Below are positions 34,025 to 45,606 of a stretch of DNA of 64,000 nucleotides, one piece after another. Made by a program: the position numbers and the translations under genes. The stretch is taken from the NCBI GenBank assembly GCA_963921425.1, contig OY992838.1, forward strand, positions 10,788,001 through 10,852,000, in the 5' to 3' direction. Under the pieces are notes generated by a model, which saw only the letters and a program-made list of their open reading frames with translations, had not been told where the DNA came from and did not search any database. Source of the stretch: Dryas octopetala. Lineage: Eukaryota > Streptophyta > Magnoliopsida > Rosales > Rosaceae. Positions within the stretch are counted from its first letter, which is position 1. Each line of letters starts with the position of its first letter.

Positions 34025-34030
34025 CACGTG
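34025..34030. promoter_or_regulatory. G-box (CACGTG) upstream of SNF7
   Basis: A perfect CACGTG core in the context gccacgtgga, about 220 bases upstream of the 5' leader intron of SNF7. bHLH and bZIP factors bind such sites; use here is inferred. Confidence 0.4.
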
Positions 34031-34447
34031 GAAAGACACGACTCCAATCAACAACGTAGAGAAAAACTCAGAAAAAGGCAAAGCAGCTTCCCTTCTCCTT
34101 CTTCCAACACAACACGCTTAAGAAATCCCCAATTCACCAAAGCGGCAAGGCCACATCTTTTTTTCACGGATTTCTTCCTTTTCTCCTGCAAAACCCTAAT
34201 TCTTCCAATCCGATCCATCGTTCTCAAAATTTAGCGTCAGTTCCAAGGTAAAAATATTACCCAATTACCTATGTTTGTGTTTATTTGTTATTATCTTTAA
34301 TAAATATTGTGATGCTTCTTTATGGTGAAAATTTCGATCTTGATTTGGAGGGGATAAATTTTGGAATTAGGGTTTTGTACGATCATCGCGTTGACATTTA
34401 ATTTGTGCAGGAGATCGAGAGGGTTCGGTAATCGCAGAGAATCAACC

Positions 34448-36815
34448 ATGTTTACCAGGCTTTTTGGGAAACCTAAACAGGAATCCAATGCCCTTACCAC
34501 CTTAGACAAGTTAAATGAGGTACGATCACTGCTTAATGGTTACTTTTCTATTTTTTAGTAATTCGATAGTTTTCTTTATTTTCTGAATTGGATAACTATT
34601 TTTGAACAATTATTAAGTTTGTCTGATGCCTTCATGGGTTTGTTAGTTTGATTTTGATTCTTATTTTCTATTTGGTTTTGGAATTTTAATACGTACTATA
34701 TTGTGTGTGTGTCGGTAGTGTTGATGGTTCTTTGTGGGTTTGTGAATAATTTAGAGTTGCCCCATAATGGATTGAGAGGCTGATGACAAGTGATGAATTT
34801 TTCATTTTATAATTATTTATTCTTTGAGTTTGTTGATGCAAATAGATTTCTTTCTGCAAACAATTTTTGTAAACGGTGGATTAAACATATGAAGTAAAAT
34901 AGTGAATATCAACTTGATTTCTTGGCATGTTCGGGAAGCAAAGGCCATTAATCTCAGTACTGATGATAACACCTATTAAGTTGATAGACTTATTAGTAAT
35001 TATCTTGATGAACTTTGTTTTTGGATGTGTTTACATTTATTGTTGTTCCTTCTTACTCCTTAGCAGTTTTTTTTTAATCAAATTCCTATTTTGTGTCATG
35101 CAGACACTTGAAATGCTTGAGAAAAAGGAGAAAGTACTACAAAAGAAGGCTGCTGCAGAAGTTGAAAGGGCCAAGGAGTTCACCAGAGCAAAGAACAAAA
35201 GGGGTATGGTTTCAAAGTGTTTTAATTTTGCTTATGGAGAATTTGAATGGGGATTATTTAATTCTTGAATCTTTTTTTAAAGGAATTTATCAACTTTTTT
35301 TTTTTTTTCATTTAGAAAGGTCTTATATATTATATACACATCCGTGAATCAAATATTTTTCTATGGACGTAAGTATTTCTGTTGTATTATTGTCATTTAA
35401 TGCTGATTTGGATCTAAAACCAACGATTTTTAATCCATGATTTGCAAAATTCTAGTTTTTGTATGGTTGAGTAATAACTTATGCTGTTCTTTTGCAGCGG
35501 CTATACAATGTTTGAAGAGGAAGAGGCTATATGAACAACAAATAGAGCAGCTTGGAAATTTCCAATTGCGCATCCATGACCAGGTGACTTTGAAATTTGG
35601 GATTATATTTTCTGATGCTTTCGATAGTGTATCAAAATTGCCAAGAACTTCATATTTTTATGGATTTTTGGTTTTTGATGAATTGGATTCTGTTGTATTG
35701 ATGTGGCACATGAATTGATGTTGCAGATGATAATGCTAGAAGGTGCAAAAGCCACAACTGAAACTGTAGATGCCTTGAGAACTGGAGCAGCTGCAATGAA
35801 GGCAATGCAGAAAGCAACGTATGTAGCATTTTATTATACTAAGCATATTTGGACGCATGAGAATTTTGCTCTAATAATATGGTTAACTTTATAAGTTTTC
35901 TTTTTGTACTCTTTTTCTAATTCTTTGTGTTCTGCGTTAAGCTCTAATAATATGGTTACAATGGACGCATGATGTATTGTGTGATCTGCATTATAGCTCA
36001 GAGGCTGAATATACACATATAGTTTTACTGCAACCCTTGTTTTTTTATTTTTAATATTATATGAATGGAAGGACAATAAGCTTTTTGAACATATTGAACC
36101 TCTTTCTATGGAATGGTCAGCCATAATGTTATTGTCCTGGACTTACTGATCATAGTTACTCCTGCTTTCACATGATTTGGAGATGCAACATGATTAGAGA
36201 ATTATAGATCTGTAAAATATTTAACCATCGCTTACTTCTGTTGCTTCATCCTAATTTCTTGGATGTGACTTGACATTTGAATCATTAAATTGCTGTTCCT
36301 TTTTTGTACACAAATTATAGGTGTTCCTGATATAATTGAAATGGATGTCTTTTTATACAGGAACATAGATGATGTGGACAAGACCATGGATGAGATTAAT
36401 GAGCAGACAGAGAACATGAAGCAGATCCAGGAAGCTTTGTCAGCTCCACTTGGTGCAGCTGCTGATTTTGACGAGGTTTGTTGTACTGTCATTCTGCTTT
36501 TTTTCTTTAATCCCAATCAATTTTTAGTTTTCTAGAGGACATGTTTTTTATTTTCCTTTGTATTATATTCCATTTCAATTAGTATACATCTGCTTAGAAG
36601 TTAAGACAATTTTTTTGTTGCAGGATGAATTGGAAGCAGAACTTGAAGAACTGGAAGGCGCCGAGCTGGAAGAACAACTTCTTCAGCCAGCAACAACTGC
36701 TCCTGCAGCTCCAGTGCAGGTCCCAGCAGGAAGGCAACCAACTCGTCCGATCCCCCAGAAGCGCACTGCGGAAGAGGATGAACTGGCTGCTTTGCAGGCC
36801 GAGATGGCACTTTAA
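34448..36815 (+). CDS. SNF7: ESCRT-III subunit SNF7 / VPS32 (CHMP4 homologue)
   Basis: Six coding exons (34448-34519, 35104-35203, 35498-35583, 35727-35818, 36361-36475, 36624-36815) with GT-AG introns encode 218 residues, matching plant SNF7. An additional intron lies in the 5' leader (34248-34410). The N-terminal half is basic and helical (TLEMLEKKEKVLQKKAAAEV, RAKNKRAAIQCLKRKRLYEQQ). The C-terminal half is acidic (DELEAELEELEGAELEEQL). The C-terminus DELAALQAEMAL is the MIT-interacting motif that recruits the VPS4 ATPase. SNF7 polymerises on endosomal membranes to drive inward budding of multivesicular bodies. The ATG at 34448 follows the leader intron directly. A partial duplicate lies at 21820-23101. 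Gene identity is very secure. Confidence 0.97.
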
Positions 36816-37789
36816 GCAGGTCCATTGGTCAGTATGTAGTAGGAGTATAATACTATTGTCAATGAATTTATTAAAATGCAGTTTGCTGGTTTACAAATTT
36901 GTGGCTTCTTGAGGACTTTTGTAGAATGAATTGACAACAAAATTTCACTAATATGCACTTTCTGTGTTCTTTTTGTATTGGAATTAAGAGTTGATTTTGT
37001 TGGTTATAATGTTCCCTGTATTCTTGTGCTGCAGGATGAAACGAGGCTATGTAAAGAATTGGTCTGATTTTATAAAGGAGCATTCTGCTCCCGGCACGCA
37101 TCCATATTTTCTGTGTGGCTTCATTAAACAGTGTATATAAAGGTGGCAAGTATGAATCAAACAGTCCCCTTTCAAACTACTTATTTTTAGAGAGTTCTCT
37201 TTCTTTTTCTTTCTTTTATTTTTAACCTTTTTGTGAACATCTGTTCAATGTTCTGTCAGGCTTTAATCAATAGCTTGTTCTATTATCAACCAATAATGTT
37301 AAATTATCTTGGACCACCCTATATATTATGAAGATATTGCCTTGTTTCCATCGCCATTGGACTCGGCCGATTTATCTGTGCTCCAGTCTTTAGTTTTCTT
37401 AACCCGTTGACCCAAGACAGTGAAGGGAAATATCAGGCCCCAACCCAAAGTGGGTAATAACCCAAAAACAAATTTTAGTAAATTGCTTTTATAAGAAGAT
37501 AATTAATGAAAATAAGAGGTTTGCTAATGACAGTGAACGAAAATCGCCCAACGTTGATAACTTGCGATTAAGAAGAGCATTCAGATTGTGGCAAAAAAAG
37601 AAGAGGAAAAAAGCATTCAGATCGGTTTAGGAAATAATGCTACTCCTATGTCATTAAGGAAATTAAAGATAATTATATCAATAAGAAAAGGACAAGGATT
37701 TCCTATATCAATATGGAAGAGGTAAAAGGTTTTCCTTGTGAAGAATTTATTTACCTTTTCTACCGATATTTTTTATTATTATTTTTATT

Positions 37790-38055
37790 TTATAATATAA
37801 ATTTATGATCAGAATTGTTTATTTTTTATATCTAACTATGAAGATCATCTATGTAAAAAATTAACCAAATTAAAAATCGTTTGATTATGTAATTGTGATC
37901 AAATAAACAGATGATTTTTGTAACAATTTAATTCACCGTTTGTTTATTTGATAACGATTATATGACCAAATGATTTTCGATTTAGTTGATTTTTTGCAAA
38001 GATGATTTTCAAATAATTATCTAAAAAATAAACGGTTCTAATTATGAAAATACAT
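37790..38055. mobile_element. Palindromic MITE, same family as 10795 and 21383
   Basis: Arms of about 105 bases pair: left has gaattgtttattttttat, gatcatctatg and caaattaaaaatcg; right has the reverse of gaaccgtttattttttag, aatcatctttg and ctaaatcgaaaatc. Exact ends and target duplication are unclear. Confidence 0.65.
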
Positions 38056-38606
38056 TGTAGAATGAGAATAATAAATAAGAAAGTTGGTGGAGAAGTTAGA
38101 TAACATTCATCTTTATGTAATTAACCTCTATAAATGACAGACAATGCCCCAAAAGTTGAAGAGCACGTCAAACTCTCGATCAAGGAGTTCGCAATACTCT
38201 TCCAAGTTCCATCAATTTGTTTTGGTAAGATGGCAGGTCGAAGACCAGAAAAAACAAACTACTGGTCGTGGTGATTTTGAACGTAGGAGTAGATAAATAA
38301 AATGATGATTTTGCCAAGTCAATACCAAGATCGAATTGGAATTGCATGGTTCCGAAATCAGAACAAATCAAAAGATGGAATTATTTTCTGAAACCAAATT
38401 GAAAAGAAAACATCGTGCTTTGAGGGAAGAGATCGGCAACATGTTCCTTAAAGTCATATATGATAAATAATGAAATTTCAAACTCATATCAACAAGCATT
38501 ATTGTAAATAATGACATACATGTTAAATAAGGTTATGGCTGCCTGCAGAATTGTGCTTGAGGAAGTGGACCTAGCCTTCTCCTAGGCCTATACATGTGTT
38601 GACTAA
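38056..38606. other. Intergenic, no gene seen
   Basis: No coding or delimitable repeat structure. Confidence 0.45.
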
Positions 38607-38650
38607 TGGTGTGTTTGGATGGAGAAAAAAAACTTGGAATTTAAACAAAA

Positions 38651-40718
38651 TAGTCCGTAATTTTAAACCCCCTAATCACCTAAAAAATTTGCCTAAATCC
38701 CCACCTATCTAGAAACTCTTTCAAAACCCCCTATAACTTATAATCCTAAATTACCCTTCTGATGCGCGTTGACGCATGCTGACGTGCACTGACACATGCT
38801 GACACGCGCCGACGCATGCTGACATAACTGTAACTGAATTTTGGTGAAACTGTTTTTTTTTTTTTTTTTTTTTTTGAATTGAAGTTTTTGCTAAAACTCA
38901 ATATTTCGCTAAAACTAAAATCAAACACTGAAATTGAATTTCATTACACTAAAACTGAATTTCAAGAATTCAGTAACGAAATTTCAAGAATTCAATTACA
39001 CTGAAACTGAATTTCAGAAATTTAGTTACACTGAATTGAAGAATTCAGTTATGAATTCACTTACTGAAACTGAATTAAGTGATGAAACAATTACACCTTG
39101 ACTAAAATGCAATTACACCTTAATTAAAAAACAATTGCACCTTCACTAAAACAATTACACTTCACTAAAACAGTTACACCTTTACTTGACAAAAAATAAC
39201 AATTATATCAATTCAGTGTTTCACTATAGACTAAATTTAGTTTCAGTCTGAATTCAATTTCAGTGAATTCAGTTTCATTGCATTCATTAAATTCAAATTC
39301 AGTTCACTGAATGCATTGAAACTGAATTCAGTGAAATTGAATTTAATGAAACTGAAACCCTAGACAACGTCGTCCGATCACCTTACGCGCGATGAGTACA
39401 CGACAGTCGCCACTGCCTCGATATGTTTCTACCTGCAAATTTGATTCATCATATTTCAAAACCATAATTTCATTCAAAATTCATTTAAAACTCATGTTTC
39501 ACGAACTGAAACTGTTTAATCAATAAATGTAGGCTTAAAGTTCCTTATCCAACTACTGTATTTTCACGAAGTGAAATTGAATTTTCAGGGAGTGAAACTG
39601 AATTTTCACGAACTGAAACTAAATTTTTATGATATTGAAGATTGAAACACCATCATTTAGATATTCATTGTTAAATCACACATTGTACAAAACAAGTAGA
39701 TAAAAAGCATGAATTTTTATGATACAAACGTACATATATACATACATATATAATTATATAACCCTTATTCCAACAAAACAAGCAAACAAAACAGGTCTTA
39801 ATCTTCCAACAAAACATACATATGAACAAAATGAAACTGAATTTTCATTTTCATGATATTTACAGACACAAATTGCAATCAAAATTTAAGCGCATTGAAC
39901 ACAAAAAAAGTCTGTAAGTGACAGAACTATAAAGCACACAATAACCATATAAAAAATGAATAAAATAAAGTTTTAATCGTCACCACTCGCAACGGAGCAG
40001 CCGCAGTGGTCATGAGGTTTGATTTGGGTTTTCTTGTTTCTTCAACAATTGGACTAATCCAAATACATATAATTGAAGAGCACAACGAGGTGAAGAAGAT
40101 AGGTACTTGACTCATCGGAAATGGTTGCCGGAAAAGGCAGATCGCCGGTGGAGAAGCCGAGGCCTTTATGGCTTCGATCTGCTGCCGTGGCTAATCGGAT
40201 GGAGAATCCGAGCACACCATCGTGCTCAGGACGTCGAGAGGAAGAAGGCTTGGGTGGTTTGGCATTCCAACTCCGCCGAAAAAGGCAGATCGCCAGCGAG
40301 CACCACTGATCTGGTCGCAGCGATTTGGGCTGTTTGGGCATGAATCGGGGCGAGTGATGGCAGAAGGAGGAAGAGGAGAGAGAGACGAAGCTAATGATGG
40401 TGGTCTCGCTGGCAACTGTCGCCGGACGACGACGATATCGCTGGTCAACAGGCGCGAGGAGAGAGAGTGATGAGAGAGAAGAGAGAGATCGGGTTGGGGG
40501 AGAGAGAAAGCGATTTCCAAAATAGCTGGCCTTGATATTTTTTCAAGGTTATAATTGGAATATTAAAAACAAAGAGGGGTCAAACCTGGATGGATATAGT
40601 TGACCAGGGGGTTTTGGGAGAGATTAAATCCTTAATAAGGGGTTTTAAATTAATTTAATTAAGGCTGGAGGTTTTGAATTATTCAAGTTCAAAAGTGGGG
40701 GTTTTTAATAGTTTACTA
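38651..40718. mobile_element. Mutator-like element nested in the Harbinger shell
   Basis: The element is flanked by the perfect 9-base duplication taaacaaaa (38642-38650 and 40719-40727). The ends tagtccgtaatttt and, inverted, tagtaaactattaa lead into ccccc-rich blocks on both sides. Near 38830-39370 it holds many alternating copies of gaaactgaatttca and aattcagttacact. A GC-rich part at 40090-40530 has open frames on both strands (60-110 codons) that lack a recognisable domain. No MuDR transposase is seen. 2068 bases. Confidence 0.8.
38830..39370. repeat. Cluster of GAAACTGAATTTCA-type short repeats
   Basis: The motif pair gaaactgaatt / aattcagtttc recurs more than a dozen times in both orientations, so the region is full of small hairpins. 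It lies inside the Mutator-like element. Confidence 0.75.
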
Positions 40719-40937
40719 TAAACAAAACTCAGCATTTAAGAAATTACATGCTCTAATTTCCTTGTTTGGGTCCATAAATACATAATTTTGTAAATTCTAT
40801 GTGGAAAAAAACTTAGGATTTGAAGGCTGTAAATTCTAAGTTTAAATTCCATCTAAATTTGTGTCATTTTCAAAATTTCAATTTTTATAAAAAAGAAAAA
40901 GTCGTGTCCACCTATCACCTTGCCAATTAATTACAAT

Positions 40938-41475
40938 ACCACCACCACTACCACCATGCCACCGCTACCACCACCACCACCGTCACCACCACTGCCACCG
41001 CCACCTCTGCCGCCACCATCACCACCACAACAACCGACACCACCTCCGCCGCCACCACTATCTCTGCCACCACTACCACCGCCACCGTCACCACTACCAC
41101 CACCGACACTGCTACCACCGACACTACCACCACCACTACCACCGCCGCTGCCACCACCACTGACAACACCTCCGCCGATACCACCACAGCCGTCACCATT
41201 GCCACCATCGTCTTCGCCACCATCACCACCACTGACACCGCCACCACCACCACCACCGACACTGACACCGCCGCCGCCACCTCCATCACCAGTGCCATCA
41301 CCACCACCATCGTCGTCACCGTCGCCACCACCATCATCACCACCGCCAATATCGCCGTTGCCGCCACCTCCAATACCCCAATTTTTGCCACTACCATTTC
41401 TCCCACCGCCCGTGGGCCATCACCCCTACTACTATCGTTAACTCACCACAAGCATCATTTTTATTGTTGCCACCA
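40938..41475. repeat. (CCA/CCG)n trinucleotide array
   Basis: About 540 bases of imperfect CCA, CCG and TCA triplets. The Pro-rich and Val-rich open frames on the two strands are simple translations of it. Confidence 0.92.
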
Positions 41476-41650
41476 TCACCATCACTCTTTTATAAAACTA
41501 TTATAAATTTCATATTTAAATTCTATTATGATTACATTTATCCAAACAAGAGAATTTACAAATTCTAGAATTTTAAATCACGTCATTTTTAATTCTATCA
41601 TTTGTGAATTCCTTAGTAGTTTCAAACTACTTCATCCAAACGCACCATAA

Positions 41651-42430
41651 AGGAATGATGATCCATAACCAATGTGGAGCCACATATGAACAGCATCTCA
41701 CTCTCATATATCGTTGCACCAAAAATATTTAATTGCTAGATAGCCATCTAGAATTAAGGCAACTACTGTACCTTGACAGTTTTATCAATAACTTTTAAGA
41801 ATGGATGTGATTTTGTTTTTTGAATTCTTAGCATTGATGGTTAGGTTTCATATAATTTAAGGACAAATTAATGTAATATTTGTACTTTTCTTATAGGACA
41901 ACAATCCCAGTTTAGGGGACAAAGAAAAAAAATATTGAGTTGTTATTAGGTATAAGTTAAACCAAAACATTGCAAATAGCCAAATTTATAGAAAGATCTC
42001 AATATTATAGAAAATGAAAACATTGACTAAATCAAAGTGGGACTCGAACACTGCTGAAAAAACCATAACCCAACTCATAGAAAGGGCACCCCTTCAAATC
42101 TTTCCCCACAAGTCACAAAACTAGGCAACTCCTGTAACTAGTTCAGAAAGCACCCAAAACAGCTCTTGTAAGGGCCAAATTGAAATTGCAAACTGAAAGT
42201 ATGTCAGAAAACTAAAACTGCGACTGGAGAAATATTTTTACATTTTAGACAAATATAAGTTTTGTATAAAAAAAAAAAAAAAAGAATTTGAAAGAAGAAA
42301 ATGGAAAAATTGAAACTAAACTAAATAAATTAAGTGACCTAAAGATTATAAATGTTACCTTATTGTTACATTTTAACAATAAGTGTATTAAAGGTTAAGT
42401 AAGATGCTTGTCATGCATCATAGGGCTAAT
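41651..42430. other. Intergenic, no gene seen
   Basis: AT-rich, no coding or repeat structure beyond an A run at about 42270-42284. Confidence 0.45.
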
Positions 42431-42589
42431 TTATTTCATATATAAAGCAAACTCCCCTCTTATCTGTGTCGAACACGATATTGGATACCCCAAACCGTCG
42501 AAATACTGAAATCGAAAACTACACCGAGAGCTCGCCGTCTTCCCCGAGAGATCACTGGATTCTTCCTCTAGAAACCAGAAAACCTCGCA

Positions 42590-42860
42590 ACCTGCACTTC
42601 CTATGCACTTCGCCGGCCTCTCCTCTACAAACCAGCAAATCCAGAACACCTGCACTTCCTCTTGAACCTCCATTGCAAACCAGTCACCACTATCGAAACT
42701 AGCAACCTGTACTTCCTCTGCAAACTAGTCAACACCATCGAAACCAGCAACTTGCACTTCCTCTGCAAACCAGTCACCACCATCAAAACCAGCAACCCAA
42801 CACCTCCACTTCCTCCAGAAACCAGCAACCCATAAACCTCTTCGAAACCGAGGACAATCG
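42590..42860. repeat. Minisatellite with about 50-base units
   Basis: Three to five imperfect units built from gaaaccagcaac, tgcacttcctctgcaaac and cagtcaccacc. Downstream (to 42985) Pu/Py patterns ending in gaaccgaaccaacccct resemble a hAT-like terminus, but no partner end was found. Confidence 0.6.
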
Positions 42861-42993
42861 ACCGAGACCGAAATAGTCGGTAACTGACCTTGTCGGTGGC
42901 AGTGGCAGTTCCAAATATAGCCATTTCGCCAGTGGCGGTTCGGTAGTTGGTGGTGGGATATCAGTCCGATTATTGAACCGAACCAACCCCTAT

Positions 42994-43025
42994 CACTAAC
43001 GATACATTAATCTCTATCGTTAGTG
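42994..43025. repeat. Short hairpin
   Basis: cactaacgat and atcgttagtg form a perfect 10-base inverted repeat around a 12-base loop. Confidence 0.8.
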
Positions 43026-43059
43026 TTATGCATGCGCGACATGAGGGAATTCAGCCAAG

Positions 43060-43315
43060 CATGTGCCAATAGGGGCCCACTCTGCAGCATGCATCAGCCA
43101 GATTCCCCTCCCTCTCTCCTCTGCTTTCTTCACGTGGGTGGGCCCGGACAGTGTTTTGGGTCTCATACATTTAGTGTGACTCGTTATGGGTCTCGTTATG
43201 GGTCATAGGAGCTTTAATTTGGGTCACAATTTCCGGCCCGTAGTGAGGAGCTGTGACCCATTTGATACCCAAAATGAGTTTTTGGGTCACAAAATCCGGT
43301 GCATAGTGGAAAGCC
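43060..43315. mobile_element. Right end of an older Harbinger copy
   Basis: This segment is a diverged direct copy of 45370-45603, the right end of the neighbouring element: cacgtgggtggg, gggtcaca...ttccggcccgtagtg, and finally gcatagtggaaagcc before TTA. Its own left end was not found. The younger element at 43319 sits immediately beyond its TTA. Confidence 0.75.
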
Positions 43316-43318
43316 TTA

Positions 43319-45603
43319 GGCCTTCTATTATGGTAAACCCATTTTTTGTGACCCAAAATCCATTTTGGGTCATAAATAGTGCTGTGACCCAATTCTCACT
43401 GCAATGGTGCTGTGACCCATTTTGGGTCACAGTGTTTTATACATATTTAAAATATGTCTAATATTGATTAAGTAATGTTTAATTGATAATTTAAAATTTA
43501 AAGTATAATAAAAATTATTGTATTGGTTTTATTTTAATGAGATATTTAAAATAAGGTCAATATTGAATATATTTAAAATAAGAAAATTTCATAAATTAGA
43601 CAACATAAACCTTACAACATCGGGACTTCACCAATCACAAACAAGAAAAACAACACGATGATTTAAAGGAAAAACAAGAACAACACCATCACTAAAAGAA
43701 AAAACAAGAACAATACGATGATTTAAAGAAAAAAAAACAACAACAACAACTGCATTCGACATGTCGGAAAATGAAGCGAACTTCTTATTCGGAGTCCGAT
43801 GATGAAGAATTGACACCCCCGTAATTATACCAATCTGAGATCTTCTGTTCGGTTTCACACTCATCACATGGTTGAATCGGAGGGTTCTTCCCGCATGTGC
43901 ATGGCACGGGTGGTTTGGGCTCTGGCAGGTGGTTCAACCATTGGTGGCGAAGATTTGGGTGGTTGGCTAGATCCTTGAGCTCCAATCTCTTGCAAAATGC
44001 ACACAAAGGGACCAAAATATCATCCGAACACTTGCAGCGTACCGAACACTAAACCGTCGGTGTCGGCATCGTCGGTGGCGGAGGTCTCTGAATCACTAAA
44101 CCGAACAGGAGCATGAACCGCAACGTACTTTGCACTTTCCTTTATTTTTTCCCATATGTGCACCCATGGAAACTTGAATCCAGTCTTGTTTCGAAAGCCT
44201 TCAAGTGCTTGCGTAAACTACAATAATAAAATAAAAATAAAAATATATAAATTTTCTTGTGGAAATGCAAACATAACTTAAATAAATAGTAAATTTGCTA
44301 CATTTATAAACAAAACAAAAATCATAATCATACAAATATTTAAATATGCTTGATAGATAAACAAAATACAATATAATAATATCATTATATAAATATGCTA
44401 CATTTATAAACAAAACAAAAAATAATCATACAAATATATAAATATGTTTGATACATAAACAAAACAATAAAATAGTAATCCATTATATAAATATGCTTCA
44501 TTTATAAACAAAACATATATTTATATATAAATATATAAGTATGCTAGCTTGATAATTTGATAAAACAAAAAATAATCATACAAATATATAAATGCATAAA
44601 AACTTACCACATTGGCATCATTTGCACCGCTTGCGCGCATTCGCTCGGCCTCCAATAAGCAAGCATAAAATTTGTTGCAATCACGCGCAATATCTTTGAA
44701 TCGTGCTTTAACACCGCCAACCTTACGAATGGTTTCACCTCCCATGTTACGCTTGAAAATTTGATAAATTTGTTCCCAAAGCATGGCGGCTCTATTTTGG
44801 GCACCAAGACAACCGTCGGGAGACCTCTCTAGGTATGCCACCACTAGGGCTTCATCTTCAGCTACCACCCAAGCACTTCCTCTAGGAGCCATGACAAAGA
44901 AAAAAAAATTTTGTGCAAATTTGGTAAACAAAGGTTGTAATTTGTGATGAAACCATATGAGTGTTGTGTGATATATATAGACCCATTTGAAAATATAGCT
45001 GTTGGAGGGTTTGGGGAATTTTTTAAAATTTTTTTGAAATTTTTTGGCAATTTTTCGGATATTATTTCTATTTTAAATGATTTATTAATTATTTGTAAAA
45101 AAAAAAAAAAGGATTTGGCCGATCTGGACCGTTGATTATCAACGGTCCATTAATCTAGGCCGTTGATTTGTTGCCCGGCCTATCTAAAAAAAAAAAAAAG
45201 ACAAACCACAGCAGCCGTTGATCACCAACGGTCATCTCATCTGGACCGTTGGTGACCAGCCATTGCAGCCACGCGTCAACAGCCAAGCTCACCAGGCGCG
45301 GCCCACGAGACAAACTGCATACCAGCGCTGTTCTTCTGTTCAGCCGACAAGGACAGCTGCAGCTGCAGGCGCGGGGCCCACCAGCTTTTTCACCAGCAGT
45401 GGCTTCTCTCTCCTCACGTGGGTGGGCTTCTGCTGGGTTTGGGTCACACACAAATTGGCTCACACTGAAACCCTCTTTTGGGTTACACTTTGGGTTACAC
45501 CCTCTTTTGGGTCACATTTTCCGGCCCATAGTGTTAAGGTGTGACCCATTTGTGACTCAAAATGGGTTTTGGGTCACACTTTCCGGCTGCATAGTAGAAG
45601 GCC
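43319..45603. mobile_element. PIF/Harbinger-type element carrying a Myb/SANT-like gene
   Basis: The ends ggccttctattatg and, inverted, ggccttctactatg match at 13 of 14 bases and are flanked by TTA on both sides (43316-43318 and 45604-45606), the Harbinger target site. Subterminal DNA on both sides is dense in gtgacccaaaa / ttttgggtcac. The element carries a two-exon gene (44020-44892, minus) resembling the Myb/SANT-like partner protein of Harbinger transposons. No DDE transposase is visible, so it would need help to move. Perfect and near-perfect palindromes with ccgttgat / atcaacgg occur at 45126-45148 and about 45213-45260. 2285 bases. Confidence 0.82.
44020..44892 (-). CDS. Myb/SANT-like (NAM-associated-like) protein of a Harbinger element
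   Basis: Exon 1 (44892-44608) ends at a GTAAGT donor, and exon 2 (44217-44020) follows a TATTGTAG acceptor. Together they encode 160 residues. The N-terminal part (WVVAEDEALVVAYLERS ... AAMLWEQIYQIFKRN ... VKARFKDIARDCNKFYACL) has the spacing of the trihelix/Myb-SANT-like fold seen in Harbinger second proteins and in plant NAM-associated or GST T3-like proteins. The part after the intron begins with FTQALEGFRNKTGFKFPWVHIWE and is followed by an acidic tail (TSATDDADTD). In Harbinger transposons the Myb-like protein carries the transposase into the nucleus and binds subterminal DNA; here no transposase partner is present. The family call is by pattern only. Confidence 0.6.
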
Positions 45604-45606
45604 TTA

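Larger units (their letters stand above)
38607..41647. mobile_element. Harbinger/Tourist-like shell element with TAA target duplication
   Basis: The left end tggtgtgtttggatg and inverted right end tggtgcgtttggatg match at 14 of 15 bases and are flanked by TAA (38604-38606 and 41648-41650), the PIF/Harbinger target preference. The shell's own sequence is 38607-38650 plus about 40728-41647. The rest is a nested insertion at 38651-40718. The interior contains a long CCN array. No transposase frame is seen. Confidence 0.75.

Noticed and set aside
34019-34234. 71-codon frame upstream of SNF7
   Set aside because: Lies in the promoter/5' leader region, ends before the leader intron, and has no recognisable domain.
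40920-41441. 173-codon Pro-rich frame (extensin-like) and its 152-codon antisense Val-rich frame
   Set aside because: Both are translations of an imperfect CCN triplet array inside a transposable element; no signal peptide or SPPPP-type ordered motif.
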